A DNA stretch of 64,000 nucleotides from Mariprofundus sp. NF (GTDB lineage Bacteria; Pseudomonadota; Zetaproteobacteria; Mariprofundales; Mariprofundaceae), in assembly GCF_013387455.1 (NCBI RefSeq), contig NZ_VWNC01000010.1, positions 1-64,000 of the forward strand. The letters are read 5' to 3'. Each line of letters begins with the position of its first letter. Position 1 is the stretch's first letter. Positions 52,278 through 62,732 of the stretch are shown in pieces. The position numbers were made by a program, and so were the translations under genes. The notes under the pieces are model-generated. The model saw nothing but the letters and a program-made list of their open reading frames with translations, searched no databases and was not told the DNA's origin.

Positions 52278-52353
52278 GCGGGTATAGCTCAGTTGGTAGA
52301 GCGCGACCTTGCCAAGGTCGAGGTCACCGGTTCGAGCCCGGTTACCCGCTCCA
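52278..52353 (+). tRNA. tRNA-Gly (GCC), copy 1
   Basis: A full 76-base cloverleaf: acceptor GCGGGTA pairs with TACCCGC, D-arm GCTCAGTTGGTAGAGC, anticodon loop TTGCCAA with GCC at 52311-52313, T-arm ending GGTTCGAGCCC, encoded CCA. Decodes GGC/GGU glycine codons. Confidence 0.97.
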
Positions 52354-52357
52354 GATT

Positions 52358-52383
52358 AAAGGGTCCGCAAGGACCCTTTTTTT
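52358..52383 (+). terminator. Hairpin-T terminator between tRNA-Gly and tRNA-Cys, copy 1
   Basis: AAAGGGTCC (52358-52366) pairs with GGACCCTTT (52371-52379) around GCAA, followed by a T run. It lies immediately after tRNA-Gly, yet the tRNA-Cys follows 18 bases later without a promoter. Confidence 0.8.
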
Positions 52384-52401
52384 ATTGCTTCAGGTTCAGA
52401 T

Positions 52402-52477
52402 GGCAGGGTGGCTCAGTGGCTACGGCGGAGGACTGCAAATCCTTTATTCGCGAGTTCGATTCTCGCCCCTGCCTCCA
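52402..52477 (+). tRNA. tRNA-Cys (GCA), copy 1
   Basis: A 76-base cloverleaf: acceptor GGCAGGG pairs with CCCTGCC, anticodon GCA within the loop CTGCAAA, T-arm GCGAGTTCGATTCTCGC, encoded CCA. Decodes UGC/UGU cysteine codons. Confidence 0.95.
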
Positions 52478-52576
52478 ACCTGAACCTGTCTGCTTAACTT
52501 CAAAGCATCCCACCCGATAACTGCAAGCTTCAGAGAACTGCAACCTTCATCTTTTTAATTTCATAACATCCTACCT

Positions 52577-52604
52577 TTGACAATGGCAAAACAGACGGCA
52601 TTAT
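52577..52604 (+). promoter_or_regulatory. Promoter of the second tRNA unit
   Basis: TTGACA (52577-52582), 16-base spacer, CATTAT (52599-52604), same distance to the tRNA-Gly as in copy 1. The spacer differs completely from copy 1 while the boxes are identical, which supports function. Confidence 0.75.
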
Positions 52605-52615
52605 TCGCCCCGTTA

Positions 52616-52691
52616 GCGGGTATAGCTCAGTTGGTAGAGCGCGACCTTGCCAAGGTCGAGGTCACCGGTTCGAGCCCGGTTACCCGCTCCA
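52616..52691 (+). tRNA. tRNA-Gly (GCC), copy 2
   Basis: Identical over all 76 bases to the copy at 52278-52353. Confidence 0.97.
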
Positions 52692-52696
52692 GATTA

Positions 52697-52724
52697 AAAA
52701 GGGAGGAGTTCTCCTCCCCTTTTA
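52697..52724 (+). terminator. Hairpin-T terminator between tRNA-Gly and tRNA-Cys, copy 2
   Basis: AAAAGGGAGGAG and CTCCTCCCCTTTT form a stem with a tiny loop followed by TTTATTTT. Sequence unlike that of copy 1 but at the same place, right after tRNA-Gly. Confidence 0.75.
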
Positions 52725-52742
52725 TTTTAAGTGGTTGTTAAC

Positions 52743-52818
52743 GGCAGGGTGGCTCAGTGGCTACGGCGGAGGACTGCAAATCCTTTATTCGCGAGTTCGA
52801 TTCTCGCCCCTGCCTCCA
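52743..52818 (+). tRNA. tRNA-Cys (GCA), copy 2
   Basis: Identical over all 76 bases to the copy at 52402-52477. No terminator is obvious behind it before the end of the convergent glnE. Confidence 0.95.
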
Positions 52819-52835
52819 ACCTTTCACTACTACAA

Positions 52836-55568
52836 TTAACTATTTAGAAGCTGTTTAAATAACGCATGTACCCTGTTCATGCGTTCAATCAACGTATCAG
52901 GTGTTGTGATTACTGCATGCCTGCGCATGGTCTCCCACTCGGTGGCCGCCGCATCTTTCGGCAGCTTGCCGATTGATCGCCATAATTCGACACGCAGCGC
53001 ATTCTCCATCTGCCGATAGTCAAGGTATGTCCCGGCCAGCCAGCGACCCGCCTCTTGCCACATTTCAGGCGCTGACTCCGGAAGATCATTGAGCAGATCA
53101 ATGGTCCGGCGACCATTTCCGCCGAATGCCAGACGTGCATATTGCGCCAGAAACTCGATATCAACCAGACCACCGGCATCATGTTTGAGATTGATCAGCG
53201 ACTCTGACTTGCTGGCCAGATGATCGATCATCTTACGACGCATCTCCATTACATCTTTAGCCAGCGTATGATGATCCCTTTGCTGATCGAGAATCTCCGT
53301 CACGATATCTTCCACAGCTCTCTTTGCAGCATCAGGGCCTGCCGCAGCGCGTGCTCTACAGAGCGCCTGATGCTCCCAGGTCTGGGCCTCACGCAACTGA
53401 TAATCGTGGAAGCCGATCAGACTGGTCACCAGCACACCGGAACTTCCCGATGGACGCAACCGTGCATCAAACTCGAAGCCCGCCCCGAACGGCGGCGGTG
53501 CAGTCAGATACTGGATGGCACGTCGCCCAATGCGCTGGGCATGCTCACCGGCACTGCGTTTGCCGAACATCTCACGCGGATCGTCATGCACGAAAACAAA
53601 GACCATATCTAGATCGGAGACCAGCCCCATCTCGTGCGAACCATGTTTACCCATGGCCAGCGCCACGAATGGAAAGTCTCTGGGTAGATCCATCTGAAAC
53701 AGGCAGAGACGAATCACCGCAGCCGTTGCAGCATCGGCAATATCCGCCATCCAACCGCCAATGGTCATGGCATCGGATGCATGTGCATCAACTGCCAGCG
53801 CGCATAACAGGCGTCCTTTATCTACGCCACGGCCAATATCAGCCAGTGTCTGTTCAACATCGTCAAAATCGTTCAGTGCATCAAGCTCTGCACAGATAGC
53901 CCTGATATCCACCTCACCATGCTCGGCCATCAGCGGCCACTCCAGCCATGAAGGGTCTCTGGCAATATGATCTGCCAGATAACGGCTGGCAGAGAGCACA
54001 CCGATCAACCAGTCCAGTGCCCCCTGATGGGTAGCCAGAAGATCGATCCAGGTAGCACGACCGGAGATGGCGTGGATCAGGTCGGCAAAGGCCTCCAGTG
54101 CGGAGAGTCCATTCTCATCATCGAGCCATTTCGGCATCGCCTGTTGCAGAATGCGCCCGGTCTGCACCCTGCTACGCTCAGGCAGCAGACCACGCGAAAG
54201 CCACCTGTCAATTCGCTCAAGCGCCAGCCCCATGCGCTCACGCTCTTCCTCTGCCAATTTTTCCATTCCCTGCTGCGAACCGGAGAGCCAATCGATCTCT
54301 TCCACAACATCGTCACCAACCGGTTTGACAAACTTTCTGAATGCATCCTCGACAATGGCAGCGTGATGCACCATCTGCTGCTCGATATGATCGATGCCGG
54401 TCGCAGCAGTGAGATAGTCGGCATAATCCTCGGGCAATTTATGGGTCTGCTCACCACGGCGAGACTGAATCGCATGCTCAATGCGCCGCCAGAAGCGGTA
54501 TGCAGCTTTCAGATCAGCCACATCCTCTTCCCCGATCACACCCGCCTGCATGAGTCGGTCAATGGCGATCATGCTGGGTTGAACCCTTAGCTTCTCATCA
54601 CGTCCTGCATGCAGCAACTGCAATGACTGGATAATAAACTCAATCTCGCGGATACCACCCCTGCCCCGCTTGACATCAAAACCGGGTGCAATGCCGCCTA
54701 ACCCCGCCTGCCCGTCGATGCGCCGCTTCATATCAGCAAGGGCTGATACTGTGGTGTAATCGAGATAACGCCTGAAAATAAAGGGGGAGATACCATCAAT
54801 AAAGGCCTGACCCAGCGCCATATCCCCGGCTACCGGTCGCGCCTTGATCAGCATTGCCCGCTCCCAGGTCTGCCCATACTCCAGATAGTGGCTGAGTGTC
54901 GCCTCCAGATGCAGGGCAATAGCTGCCCCATCACCACCGGGACGCAGGCGCATATCCACCGGCCAGACGATGCCATCGGCTGTACGCTCACTCATCAGAC
55001 GAATCAGCATACGTGAGAGATGCATATAATACTCAGGCGCAGGGATCGACTGACGCCCATCCACCGAGCTGCCTTCGCCCTGCCAGAGAAACAGTGGATC
55101 GACATCCGAACCCAGATTCAGTTCACGTCCACCCAGCTTGCCCAGTCCGATCACACAGAATGAACCGCCTTCGATACGGCCATAACGCGGCGCTATCAGC
55201 CTCTCTGCCATCCTCAAAGCCTCATCCATCAGCCCTGAAGCCAGATCGGCAATGGCGCGGCATGAGTCATCCATATCACCGTTTAATCCCATCTCCCACC
55301 AGATCAGGTGGCGATGACCGCGATGTTTGCAGTATCGAAGGTGCGACAAACAGCTCACCAGATCACTGCTCTCACTACCTGGCACCCAGCTTTCACTGCC
55401 ATCGGGCAAGCGGGCTTCATCAAGCGGTCTGAACAGAGCGCTGCACTCAGCCTCATCAGCGTTGCGCATCAGTGTCGAAAACTGCTGCGATATTGCACAG
55501 AGACGCCGAACATCGGCATGTAAACTTGCGGGGCTATGTTGAAGGATGAAATCGATCTGATCACTCAT
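52836..55568 (-). CDS. glnE: Bifunctional glutamine synthetase adenylyltransferase/adenylyl-removing enzyme
   Basis: GlnE adds or removes AMP on the control Tyr of glutamine synthetase in response to PII and glutamine. The 910-residue protein has two nucleotidyltransferase domains: the N-terminal removing half (IGLGKLGGRELNLGSDVDPLFLW, about 140-165) and the C-terminal adenylylating half (ALAMGKHGSHEMGLVSDLDMVFVF), each with the G-S-D-x-D metal site, joined by a helical regulatory region; the GlnE C-terminal block is present. The Met at 55568 (MSDQIDFILQH) is the better start over an upstream TTG. It lies next to glnA and glnB. Confidence 0.93.
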   Translation of the reverse strand: MSDQIDFILQHSPASLHADVRRLCAISQQFSTLMRNADEAECSALFRPLDEARLPDGSESWVPGSESSDLVSCLSHLRYCKHRGHRHLIWWEMGLNGDMDDSCRAIADLASGLMDEALRMAERLIAPRYGRIEGGSFCVIGLGKLGGRELNLGSDVDPLFLWQGEGSSVDGRQSIPAPEYYMHLSRMLIRLMSERTADGIVWPVDMRLRPGGDGAAIALHLEATLSHYLEYGQTWERAMLIKARPVAGDMALGQAFIDGISPFIFRRYLDYTTVSALADMKRRIDGQAGLGGIAPGFDVKRGRGGIREIEFIIQSLQLLHAGRDEKLRVQPSMIAIDRLMQAGVIGEEDVADLKAAYRFWRRIEHAIQSRRGEQTHKLPEDYADYLTAATGIDHIEQQMVHHAAIVEDAFRKFVKPVGDDVVEEIDWLSGSQQGMEKLAEEERERMGLALERIDRWLSRGLLPERSRVQTGRILQQAMPKWLDDENGLSALEAFADLIHAISGRATWIDLLATHQGALDWLIGVLSASRYLADHIARDPSWLEWPLMAEHGEVDIRAICAELDALNDFDDVEQTLADIGRGVDKGRLLCALAVDAHASDAMTIGGWMADIADAATAAVIRLCLFQMDLPRDFPFVALAMGKHGSHEMGLVSDLDMVFVFVHDDPREMFGKRSAGEHAQRIGRRAIQYLTAPPPFGAGFEFDARLRPSGSSGVLVTSLIGFHDYQLREAQTWEHQALCRARAAAGPDAAKRAVEDIVTEILDQQRDHHTLAKDVMEMRRKMIDHLASKSESLINLKHDAGGLVDIEFLAQYARLAFGGNGRRTIDLLNDLPESAPEMWQEAGRWLAGTYLDYRQMENALRVELWRSIGKLPKDAAATEWETMRRHAVITTPDTLIERMNRVHALFKQLLNS

Positions 55569-55702
55569 TGCATGAGTATACCCATGCAATCGGAAGAGGA
55601 AAACCTTCGCAATCGGCGATTAAATTTCCATCTCTTCAGACCGATATATAAAAGTGAAAAGGTGAAAGCAGTTCATCTGCGATAAGCAAAGGAGACTCGG
55701 TG

Positions 55703-55927
55703 ATGATGCAACAATCAGTCCAGTTAACCGGCATCTCGAGCTTTGGCAGCGACTGGGCTAACAGGATGGGGAATCCATGGATCGTAAGAAAAATCACCGA
55801 TCACGTGCTCTTCTCTGCGCAACCGGGCCCATGGATGCTGGTTGAGCGCGACCATTTTCAACGCTGGGTCAATCTCAGCGCAGATCGCAACTTCCTGATC
55901 AGCTGGGTGGGTTGGTTAAACCGTTAA
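55703..55927 (+). CDS. Small Trp-rich protein of unknown function
   Basis: A 74-residue soluble protein (SFGSDWANRMGNPWIVRKITDHVLF, PGPWMLVERDHFQRW, FLISWVGWLNR). Trp and Arg content is high; I recognise no family. GGAG lies eight bases before the ATG and a bidirectional terminator follows, so expression is likely. It lies between glnE and glnA on the opposite strand. Confidence 0.6.
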   Translation: MMQQSVQLTGISSFGSDWANRMGNPWIVRKITDHVLFSAQPGPWMLVERDHFQRWVNLSADRNFLISWVGWLNR

Positions 55928-55956
55928 GTCTCCCCTTAAGATTTTACCGGACAAAT

Positions 55957-55985
55957 AAAAAGGCCGCCCATTGGGCGGCCTTTCA
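55957..55985. terminator. Bidirectional terminator between the small gene and glnA
   Basis: AAAGGCCGCCCA (55959-55970) pairs with TGGGCGGCCTTT (55972-55983). The minus strand continues with a T run, serving glnA (stop 56008); on the plus strand it also ends the 55703 gene. Confidence 0.85.
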
Positions 55986-56007
55986 GTTTCGATCTGATCA
56001 AGCGTGA

Positions 56008-57441
56008 TTAGACAGAGTAGTAGAGTTCGAACTCTTTCGGATGCGGACGCATACGAACTTCGTTGAGCTCTTCCATCTTCAACTCGATGTAGGCATCAAT
56101 CATATCGTCATCCATGACACCACCGACTTTCAGGAAGTCACGATCTGCATCCAGTGCATTGAGCGCCTCTTCCAGAGAACCACAAACAGTAGGAATCAAT
56201 TTGCCCTCTTCCGGTGGCAGGTCATAAAGATTCTTGTCTGCAGCTTCGCCCGGATCGATCTTGTTAGCAACGCCATCCAGACCAGCCAGCATCATAGCAG
56301 TGAATGCCAGATACGGGTTAGCTGTGCAGTCAGGGAAGCGAACTTCGATACGGCGAGCCGGATCAGAGTTTACAACCGGAATACGGATGGAAGCTGAACG
56401 GTTACGGTTGGAGTAAGCCAGCATAACCGGTGCTTCAAAGCCTGGAACCAGACGCTTATATGAGTTGGTAGAAGCGTTGGTGATGGCGTTCAGTGCCTTG
56501 GCATGTTTGATGATGCCACCGATATACCACAGTGCTTCCTGGGAGAGGTTGGCATACTTGTCGCCAGCAAAGAGGTTCTTGCCTTTGAGCCACAGAGACT
56601 GATGCACATGCATGGCAGTACCGTTATCACCGTAGATCGGCTTAGGCATGAAGGTAGCAGTTTTACCGTGTGCATGTGCCACATTGTGGATTACATACTT
56701 GTACCACTGCACCTCATCCGCCTTCTGGATCAACTCAGCAAACTTCATTGCCAGCTCACACTGACCAGCCGTTGCCACTTCGTGGTGATGGGCTTCAACT
56801 TCGATGCCGATATCAGTCAGAACCAGTGACATGTCGCTACGAATTTCATGCAGGGAATCAACCGGAGGAACCGGGAAGTAACCACCCTTCACGCGTGGAC
56901 GATGACCGGAGTTACGCATCATGCCTTCAGAAGCATCAGCGAAGTTCTTATCGGAGTTCCAGGCCGCCTCTTCAGACTCGATCTGGTAGCCACAACCACC
57001 CATGTCGTTATTGAAGCGTACACCGTCAAAGATGAAAAACTCAAGTTCAGGACCGAAATATGCAGTATCAGCGATGCCGGCAGAACGGATGTAGTTCAGA
57101 GCACGCTGCGCCACCTGACGTGGGCAACGGTTATAATCCTGACCAGTGATCGGATCGATAACCTGGGCGATCAGAACCAGCGTGGAAGCCTCAAAGAACG
57201 GATCGATATTGGCACTTGCCGGATCTGGAATCAGCGCCATGTCTGAATTATTAATATCACACCAGCCAGCAACCGATGAGCCATCGAAGGCAAAGCCGTC
57301 TTCGAATGAATCTTCACTCAACTGATGGATTGGATAGGTTACATGCTGCCATTTGCCACGTGTATCGGTGAAACGTACGTCAACAAATTCGCACTCGTTC
57401 TCTTCGATCAAATCGAAAACTTTTTTGATAGCGTCACTCAC
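56008..57441 (-). CDS. glnA: Glutamine synthetase, type I
   Basis: Condenses glutamate and ammonia to glutamine; dodecameric GSI-beta enzyme. The 477-residue protein has [62 protein letters not shown] and the adenylylation loop [10 protein letters not shown] with Tyr406, the target of GlnE. GTG start behind AGGAGA. It lies 95 bases after glnB on the same strand. I looked for a sigma54 -24/-12 box in this gap and did not see one. Confidence 0.97.
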   Translation of the reverse strand: MSDAIKKVFDLIEENECEFVDVRFTDTRGKWQHVTYPIHQLSEDSFEDGFAFDGSSVAGWCDINNSDMALIPDPASANIDPFFEASTLVLIAQVIDPITGQDYNRCPRQVAQRALNYIRSAGIADTAYFGPELEFFIFDGVRFNNDMGGCGYQIESEEAAWNSDKNFADASEGMMRNSGHRPRVKGGYFPVPPVDSLHEIRSDMSLVLTDIGIEVEAHHHEVATAGQCELAMKFAELIQKADEVQWYKYVIHNVAHAHGKTATFMPKPIYGDNGTAMHVHQSLWLKGKNLFAGDKYANLSQEALWYIGGIIKHAKALNAITNASTNSYKRLVPGFEAPVMLAYSNRNRSASIRIPVVNSDPARRIEVRFPDCTANPYLAFTAMMLAGLDGVANKIDPGEAADKNLYDLPPEEGKLIPTVCGSLEEALNALDADRDFLKVGGVMDDDMIDAYIELKMEELNEVRMRPHPKEFELYYSV

Positions 57442-57536
57442 AACTAATCTCCTGTTCTGTTTTTAGAAAGTCCCACCCGGTAAAATGGATGCGCGACTGT
57501 GTCATAATATGGTTAAAAAGGCAATCTCAGAACTTG

Positions 57537-57932
<396 letters not shown>

Positions 57933-59537
57933 CTACTCCCAGAAACCGTGGGTGATCGGATAACGGCGATCACGGCCAAAGGCGCGTTCGGTGATCTTCA
58001 CACCCGGCGGCGACTGGCGGCGTTTATACTCTGCCAGCTGCAACATGCGCACCACCCGCTTGACCTCGGCAACATCATAACCGCGTGCAGCAATTTCTTC
58101 CACGCCCAAACGCTCTTCGATGTGAGCTGCGAGGATTGCATCAAGCACATCATAATCGGGTAGCGAGTCGGAATCTTTCTGATCAGGCCTGAGTTCTGCC
58201 GAAGGCGGTTTGCTGATCGTATTTTCCGGAATAAGTTCGATATCCCGATTTATCCAGCGCGAAAGTGCAAATGCCTGCGTCTTATAAACGTCCTTAAGCA
58301 CGGCAAAACCACCGGCCATATCGCCGTAAAGGGTAGCGTAACCCACGGCCATCTCAGATTTATTGCCTGTAGTGAGCACCATACGCCCTGTTTTGTTTGA
58401 AATCGCCATGAGTAACACGCCGCGAATACGTGCCTGAATATTCTCCTCGGTCAGATCAGGTTCTGATTTACCCCAGCTTGCAAAGGTATCGCTTAGCGTC
58501 TGTTCTATCACATCCACACCATCAGCGATGGGCAGCGTGATCGATTCCATACCAAGATTGTGAACCAGCGCCTGGGCATCAGAGAGCGAGTGGTCGCTGG
58601 AGTAACGTGACGGCAGCAGAACACCGAGCACATTCTCAGCCCCCAGCGCCTCTACAGCGATCACTGCAGTCAGTGCCGAATCGATACCGCCGGAGAGACC
58701 AATAACCACCTGCTTACAACCATTGCGCTGCACATAATCAGCCACACCCAGCACCAGTGCGCTGTGCACCTGCTCCAGATCTTCCGGCAGGGGTGTCAGC
58801 AGTTGGCAACCCACTGCAGCAAGATCAACGACCCCGCTCCAGGTTTCAAACATCGGCGCGCGCAAGAGAAGGTTACCCTGACTATCTGCAACATGAGAAC
58901 CGCCATCAAAAACAACCTCATCCTGACCACCGACCGGATTGAGATAGACCACGGGTGCCGCAAACTCTCTGGCGCGTCGTGCCACCAGCGCCTCACGCTG
59001 CACCTGCTTACCCATATGAAATGGTGATGCATTAAGATTCAGCCAGACGTCACAGCGATTGCCTGCCTGCTCATTTGCCAGTTCATCATGCCAGAGATCT
59101 TCACAGATGCCGACCCCGATGGACCAACCATTGACCTCAAAGATGGTGTTATCACCGAGACCCGCTGAAAAGTAGCGCTGCTCATCAAAGACACCGTAGT
59201 TGGGCAATTTCTGTTTGTCGTAATATCCAACGACTCTGCCGTGGGATGCCAGCACCACACTGTTGCGCAGTTCGGAGCCGTCTCTACGTGGTGCCCCAAA
59301 AGCCACGATGGCATTGCCAGTAGCAGCGACAATCGCCTCTACAGCCAGCTCCACCTCATCCATAAACAGCGGCCGCAGCAACAGATCTTCAGGTGGATAA
59401 CCGGTAACAGCAAGTTCAGGAAATATTGCCAGATCACAGCAGCTCTTTTGCGCCGCTGCCATGGCCTGATGGATCTGGCGCACATTGCCGCTCAGATCAC
59501 CGACCCTGGGGCTGATTTGTGCAATAAAGAGTTTCAT
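57933..59537 (-). CDS. nadE: Glutamine-dependent NAD+ synthetase
   Basis: Turns deamido-NAD+ into NAD+ using ammonia from glutamine. The 534-residue protein has an N-terminal nitrilase/CN-hydrolase domain (LFIAQISPRVGDL, FPELAVTGYPPEDLL, GICEDLWHDE with the nucleophilic Cys) and a C-terminal synthetase (VIGLSGGIDSALTAVIAVEALG, TTGNKSEMAVGYATLYGDMAGG). The start overlaps the queA stop by four bases (ATGA). Probably an operon queA-nadE-glnB-glnA. Confidence 0.95.
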   Translation of the reverse strand: MKLFIAQISPRVGDLSGNVRQIHQAMAAAQKSCCDLAIFPELAVTGYPPEDLLLRPLFMDEVELAVEAIVAATGNAIVAFGAPRRDGSELRNSVVLASHGRVVGYYDKQKLPNYGVFDEQRYFSAGLGDNTIFEVNGWSIGVGICEDLWHDELANEQAGNRCDVWLNLNASPFHMGKQVQREALVARRAREFAAPVVYLNPVGGQDEVVFDGGSHVADSQGNLLLRAPMFETWSGVVDLAAVGCQLLTPLPEDLEQVHSALVLGVADYVQRNGCKQVVIGLSGGIDSALTAVIAVEALGAENVLGVLLPSRYSSDHSLSDAQALVHNLGMESITLPIADGVDVIEQTLSDTFASWGKSEPDLTEENIQARIRGVLLMAISNKTGRMVLTTGNKSEMAVGYATLYGDMAGGFAVLKDVYKTQAFALSRWINRDIELIPENTISKPPSAELRPDQKDSDSLPDYDVLDAILAAHIEERLGVEEIAARGYDVAEVKRVVRMLQLAEYKRRQSPPGVKITERAFGRDRRYPITHGFWE

Positions 59538-60568
59538 AGGCGTTCTGACCCCGGCACAAACATCGCATCGCCATAGGAGTAGAAGCGGTAGTTATGTGCT
59601 TTGGCAAATTCGTAGGCATCCAATACAGCGTCACGCCCGGCAAGCGCAGAGACCAGCATAATCAGGGTCGATTTGGGCAGATGAAAATTGGTTAGCAGCG
59701 CGTCCACAATCTGGAAATGGTAACCCGGATAGATAAAGATGGAAGTCCTGCCTGCACCGGCCTTCAGCTCTCCCCCAACAGCGGCTGCCTCCAGTGTGCG
59801 CAAGCTTGTAGTACCGACAGCAACCACGCGTCGCCCCTCAGCCTTGGCCCGATTCACCAGATCAGCTGTTTCAGCAGGCACAATATACGCCTCCTCATGC
59901 ATCACATGATTGTTCACATCATCCACCTGCACAGGTTGGAAGGTGCCGGGACCGACATGCAGTGTGACATGGGCGAAAACCGCACCTGCATCCTGCATTG
60001 CAGCCATCAGCTCAGCTGTCAAATGCAGCCCTGCTGTGGGAGCAGCCACGGCACCGGCATGCTTGGCAAATACGGTCTGATAACGCTCTTTATCTTCCTC
60101 ACTGTCTGGGCGATCAATATAGGGAGGCAAAGGCATATGACCAAAGGTCTCAATAGCAGCAGCCACATCATCGGCATGCAGCAGCACCTCGATATGCTTG
60201 CCATCGCGCTTCAACACCTCGGCACTGAACTCTTCTGAAAATGTAATGATCATACCCGGTTTCAATGGTTTGTTTGATTTTCCCCAGGCCAGCCATACGT
60301 GATTCTCCCCTGCCGGCTCCAGAAGCAGCACCTCAGCCTTGCCACCACTGGCTTTAGTGCCTATCAGACGGGCTGGGATAACTCTGGTGTCATTGATCAC
60401 CCACACATCGCCGGGTTGCACCAGTCCGGGAAGATCACTGATCTTCGCGTCGGCAGGGCCATCCCCTGTTTCAGGCAGGCAGAGCAGACGCGAAGCATCA
60501 CGCTGCTTAAGCGGCTTTTTGGCTATAAGATGTTCCGGAAGTTCAAAATCGAAATCGCTGACTTGCAT
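59534..60568 (-). CDS. queA: S-adenosylmethionine:tRNA ribosyltransferase-isomerase
   Basis: Builds the epoxycyclopentane of queuosine in tRNA from SAM. The 344-residue sequence has the family blocks FDFELPEHLIAKKPLKQRDASRLL, VINDTRVIPARLIGTKASGG, AAPTAGLHLT, HVTLHVGPGTFQPV and NFHLPKSTLIMLVSALAG. Length is normal. First gene of a minus-strand run to glnA; about 60 bases separate it from the kinase downstream of its promoter side. Confidence 0.96.
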   Translation of the reverse strand: MQVSDFDFELPEHLIAKKPLKQRDASRLLCLPETGDGPADAKISDLPGLVQPGDVWVINDTRVIPARLIGTKASGGKAEVLLLEPAGENHVWLAWGKSNKPLKPGMIITFSEEFSAEVLKRDGKHIEVLLHADDVAAAIETFGHMPLPPYIDRPDSEEDKERYQTVFAKHAGAVAAPTAGLHLTAELMAAMQDAGAVFAHVTLHVGPGTFQPVQVDDVNNHVMHEEAYIVPAETADLVNRAKAEGRRVVAVGTTSLRTLEAAAVGGELKAGAGRTSIFIYPGYHFQIVDALLTNFHLPKSTLIMLVSALAGRDAVLDAYEFAKAHNYRFYSYGDAMFVPGSERL

Positions 60569-60626
60569 GGCGCAGGAGTCTAGAAGCCTGTCGGCTATTT
60601 GGAAATGATCAGCAGTGAAAGCAGCG

Positions 60627-62732
60627 CTAGGCCGGTTTATGCATCACCTCATAGAGTGCGGTTTTCAACTCTTTAGCCTTAAACGGTTTCTGCAGAAAGG
60701 CCTCAGGTCGATCACCACTAACCAGTGTCCCCGCCTCCACTTCACTGTAGCCGGAGACAAGAATGATCGGAACATTCGGATTGATCTGTCGCATCCCTGC
60801 CATCGCTTCAACACCACCGAGCACCGGCATGGTCATATCCAGCAGCACAGCCACCAGATCATTATGATGTTTCCCGAACTGCTCCAGCCCCTCTTTACCA
60901 TCATCAGCAGTTATCACCTCGAAATTGAGCATTTCAATAAATGAGCAGGCCACCGAGCGCACGCGAAGATCATCATCAACCACAAGTACCCTGCCATCAC
61001 CTTGCCACGCCTCCACCTCCATGGTGGTGACCATCTTCTCTTTTACCGCTTGATTGGTAGCAGGAAGATATACGCGGAAGGCAGTGCCTTTACCGGGTTC
61101 ACTGAATAGCTGAATGGCGCCTTTGTGGCCGCAGACAATACCCAAAACAGCCGAAAGACCCAGACCACTACCGGTCTCCTTGGTAGTGAAGAAGGGGTCA
61201 AAAATCTTCGTCTGCATCTCCGGATCAATGCCGCAACCGTTATCACGGATCTCAATGGCGACAAACTCACCCTCATCCAGTTCAGAGCCGTTATACATCC
61301 GATCCAGCACGTTGCGATCAATATGTTTATAACCAGTCGACACCTTGATCTCACCAGTCTCTTTGCCGATCGCATCTGCAGAGTTAACAATAAAATTGAG
61401 AATCAGCTGCTGGATCTGGGCCACATCCCCCTCAATACCGGGAAGGTGGCTATCGAGTTTCATTTTCAGGGAGATATTGCTACTGACCGAGGCTCTGATC
61501 AGTTTACCCATCGATTTCACCATCTCGTTAAGGTTGAGAACCTCCAGCTCATAACTCCCCTTACCGGCATAGGCGAGCATCTGCTTACATAGTTCAGCGG
61601 CATGGTCACAGGTGCCGACTATGTTCTCGATATGGCCGTGCAGTGGCGAATCGGGTTCTGCCTTGGCAATAGCCAGCTCCGCATTACCTGAGATGGCAGC
61701 CAGAAGGTTATTAAAATCGTGGGCAATGCCACCAGCCAGAACACCGAGTGACTCCAGTCGCTGGGCATGCTCCAGCTGCGTCTTGAGATTATAGTGCTCT
61801 TCATCCTGCCGCACCCGCTCAGTTGCATCCTCCAGCGATACCAGGAAGGCAGGGATCCCCTCAATTCTGACAGGTGATGAGAGCAGTGATCCGGTAAAGG
61901 AGCTGCCATCCTTTTTCACGATATGGATATCGTAAAGTGGGATCGGTCGGCCGCTGTCACTCATACGGTTGATATTCTCCAACACCAGGCCGTGATCCGA
62001 GGCATCAATATAATCAAACAGCGAACTGCCAATCACCTCTTCAGCCCCGTCAGCCCCCAGTAATATAGCTGCATTAATATTACAGTAGATCCATCTGCCA
62101 TCACTATGCAGTGCTATGGCATGCGGCATCGCATCAAGCAGTTGACGATGGCTCACCTTGCTTTCGGAAAGTGCAATTTCCCCCTGCCTCAGGCGAGACG
62201 ATGTTTCATTCAGACGAACGCCTTTAAGCTCTTCACTCTTCTCCCTTGAGAGCACTGTGTAGACGGCAACGAGCGTGAAGGCAAAATAACCAAGACCGAT
62301 ATATACCAGCTTCTGCCATGCAACATCCTCAGCTCCGATGCCGAGTGCCACAATGATCAGGGCATAGACCACTGTCCAGGCCAGTCCAATGCGGGAACCA
62401 GCGCTCAGACATGCGACAAAAGGAAGGCCTAAACTCCAGATGAAACCGATATCACTATAACCTCCCTGCAGAAACAGAAACGCAAAGAGGGTCACCGGGT
62501 GTAAAATATAGAGATGTTTTAGAACAGCTGAGGAAGGGTCTCCCCTTCTGGCCCACCAGTAGAGTGCGGAGAGCGTAAGCACCATCAGGAATTCGATCTG
62601 GCTCAGGTCGAAAAGGCCAAGTGTGAAATTGATCGTGGCAAAGATAAATACGAAAGGAATAGAGACAAGCATGGTGAGCAGAAGCGGATCCATCTGCATC
62701 ACACTGCGCTGCATTCTGCTCCAATTCCCCAT
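60627..62732 (-). CDS. Hybrid histidine kinase with membrane sensor and PAS domain
   Basis: A 701-residue protein: six or seven TM segments (about 15-170), one PAS domain (about 205-325, LLDAMPHAIALHSDGRWIYCNINAA), HisKA with GGIAHDFNN, HATPase (NSADAIGKETGE, DNGCGIDPE, FFTTKETGSGLGLSAV) and a receiver (VLVVDDDLR, Asp in VLLDMTMPVLGG). The start MGNWSRMQRS has GAGAGG eight bases upstream; a longer open frame upstream with its own Met (62813) is possible. Close relative of the next gene in layout. Confidence 0.9.
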   Translation of the reverse strand: MGNWSRMQRSVMQMDPLLLTMLVSIPFVFIFATINFTLGLFDLSQIEFLMVLTLSALYWWARRGDPSSAVLKHLYILHPVTLFAFLFLQGGYSDIGFIWSLGLPFVACLSAGSRIGLAWTVVYALIIVALGIGAEDVAWQKLVYIGLGYFAFTLVAVYTVLSREKSEELKGVRLNETSSRLRQGEIALSESKVSHRQLLDAMPHAIALHSDGRWIYCNINAAILLGADGAEEVIGSSLFDYIDASDHGLVLENINRMSDSGRPIPLYDIHIVKKDGSSFTGSLLSSPVRIEGIPAFLVSLEDATERVRQDEEHYNLKTQLEHAQRLESLGVLAGGIAHDFNNLLAAISGNAELAIAKAEPDSPLHGHIENIVGTCDHAAELCKQMLAYAGKGSYELEVLNLNEMVKSMGKLIRASVSSNISLKMKLDSHLPGIEGDVAQIQQLILNFIVNSADAIGKETGEIKVSTGYKHIDRNVLDRMYNGSELDEGEFVAIEIRDNGCGIDPEMQTKIFDPFFTTKETGSGLGLSAVLGIVCGHKGAIQLFSEPGKGTAFRVYLPATNQAVKEKMVTTMEVEAWQGDGRVLVVDDDLRVRSVACSFIEMLNFEVITADDGKEGLEQFGKHHNDLVAVLLDMTMPVLGGVEAMAGMRQINPNVPIILVSGYSEVEAGTLVSGDRPEAFLQKPFKAKELKTALYEVMHKPA

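Noticed and set aside
57442-57536. Sigma54 promoter in front of glnA
   Set aside because: I searched both strands for a GG-N10-GC pair and found none convincing.
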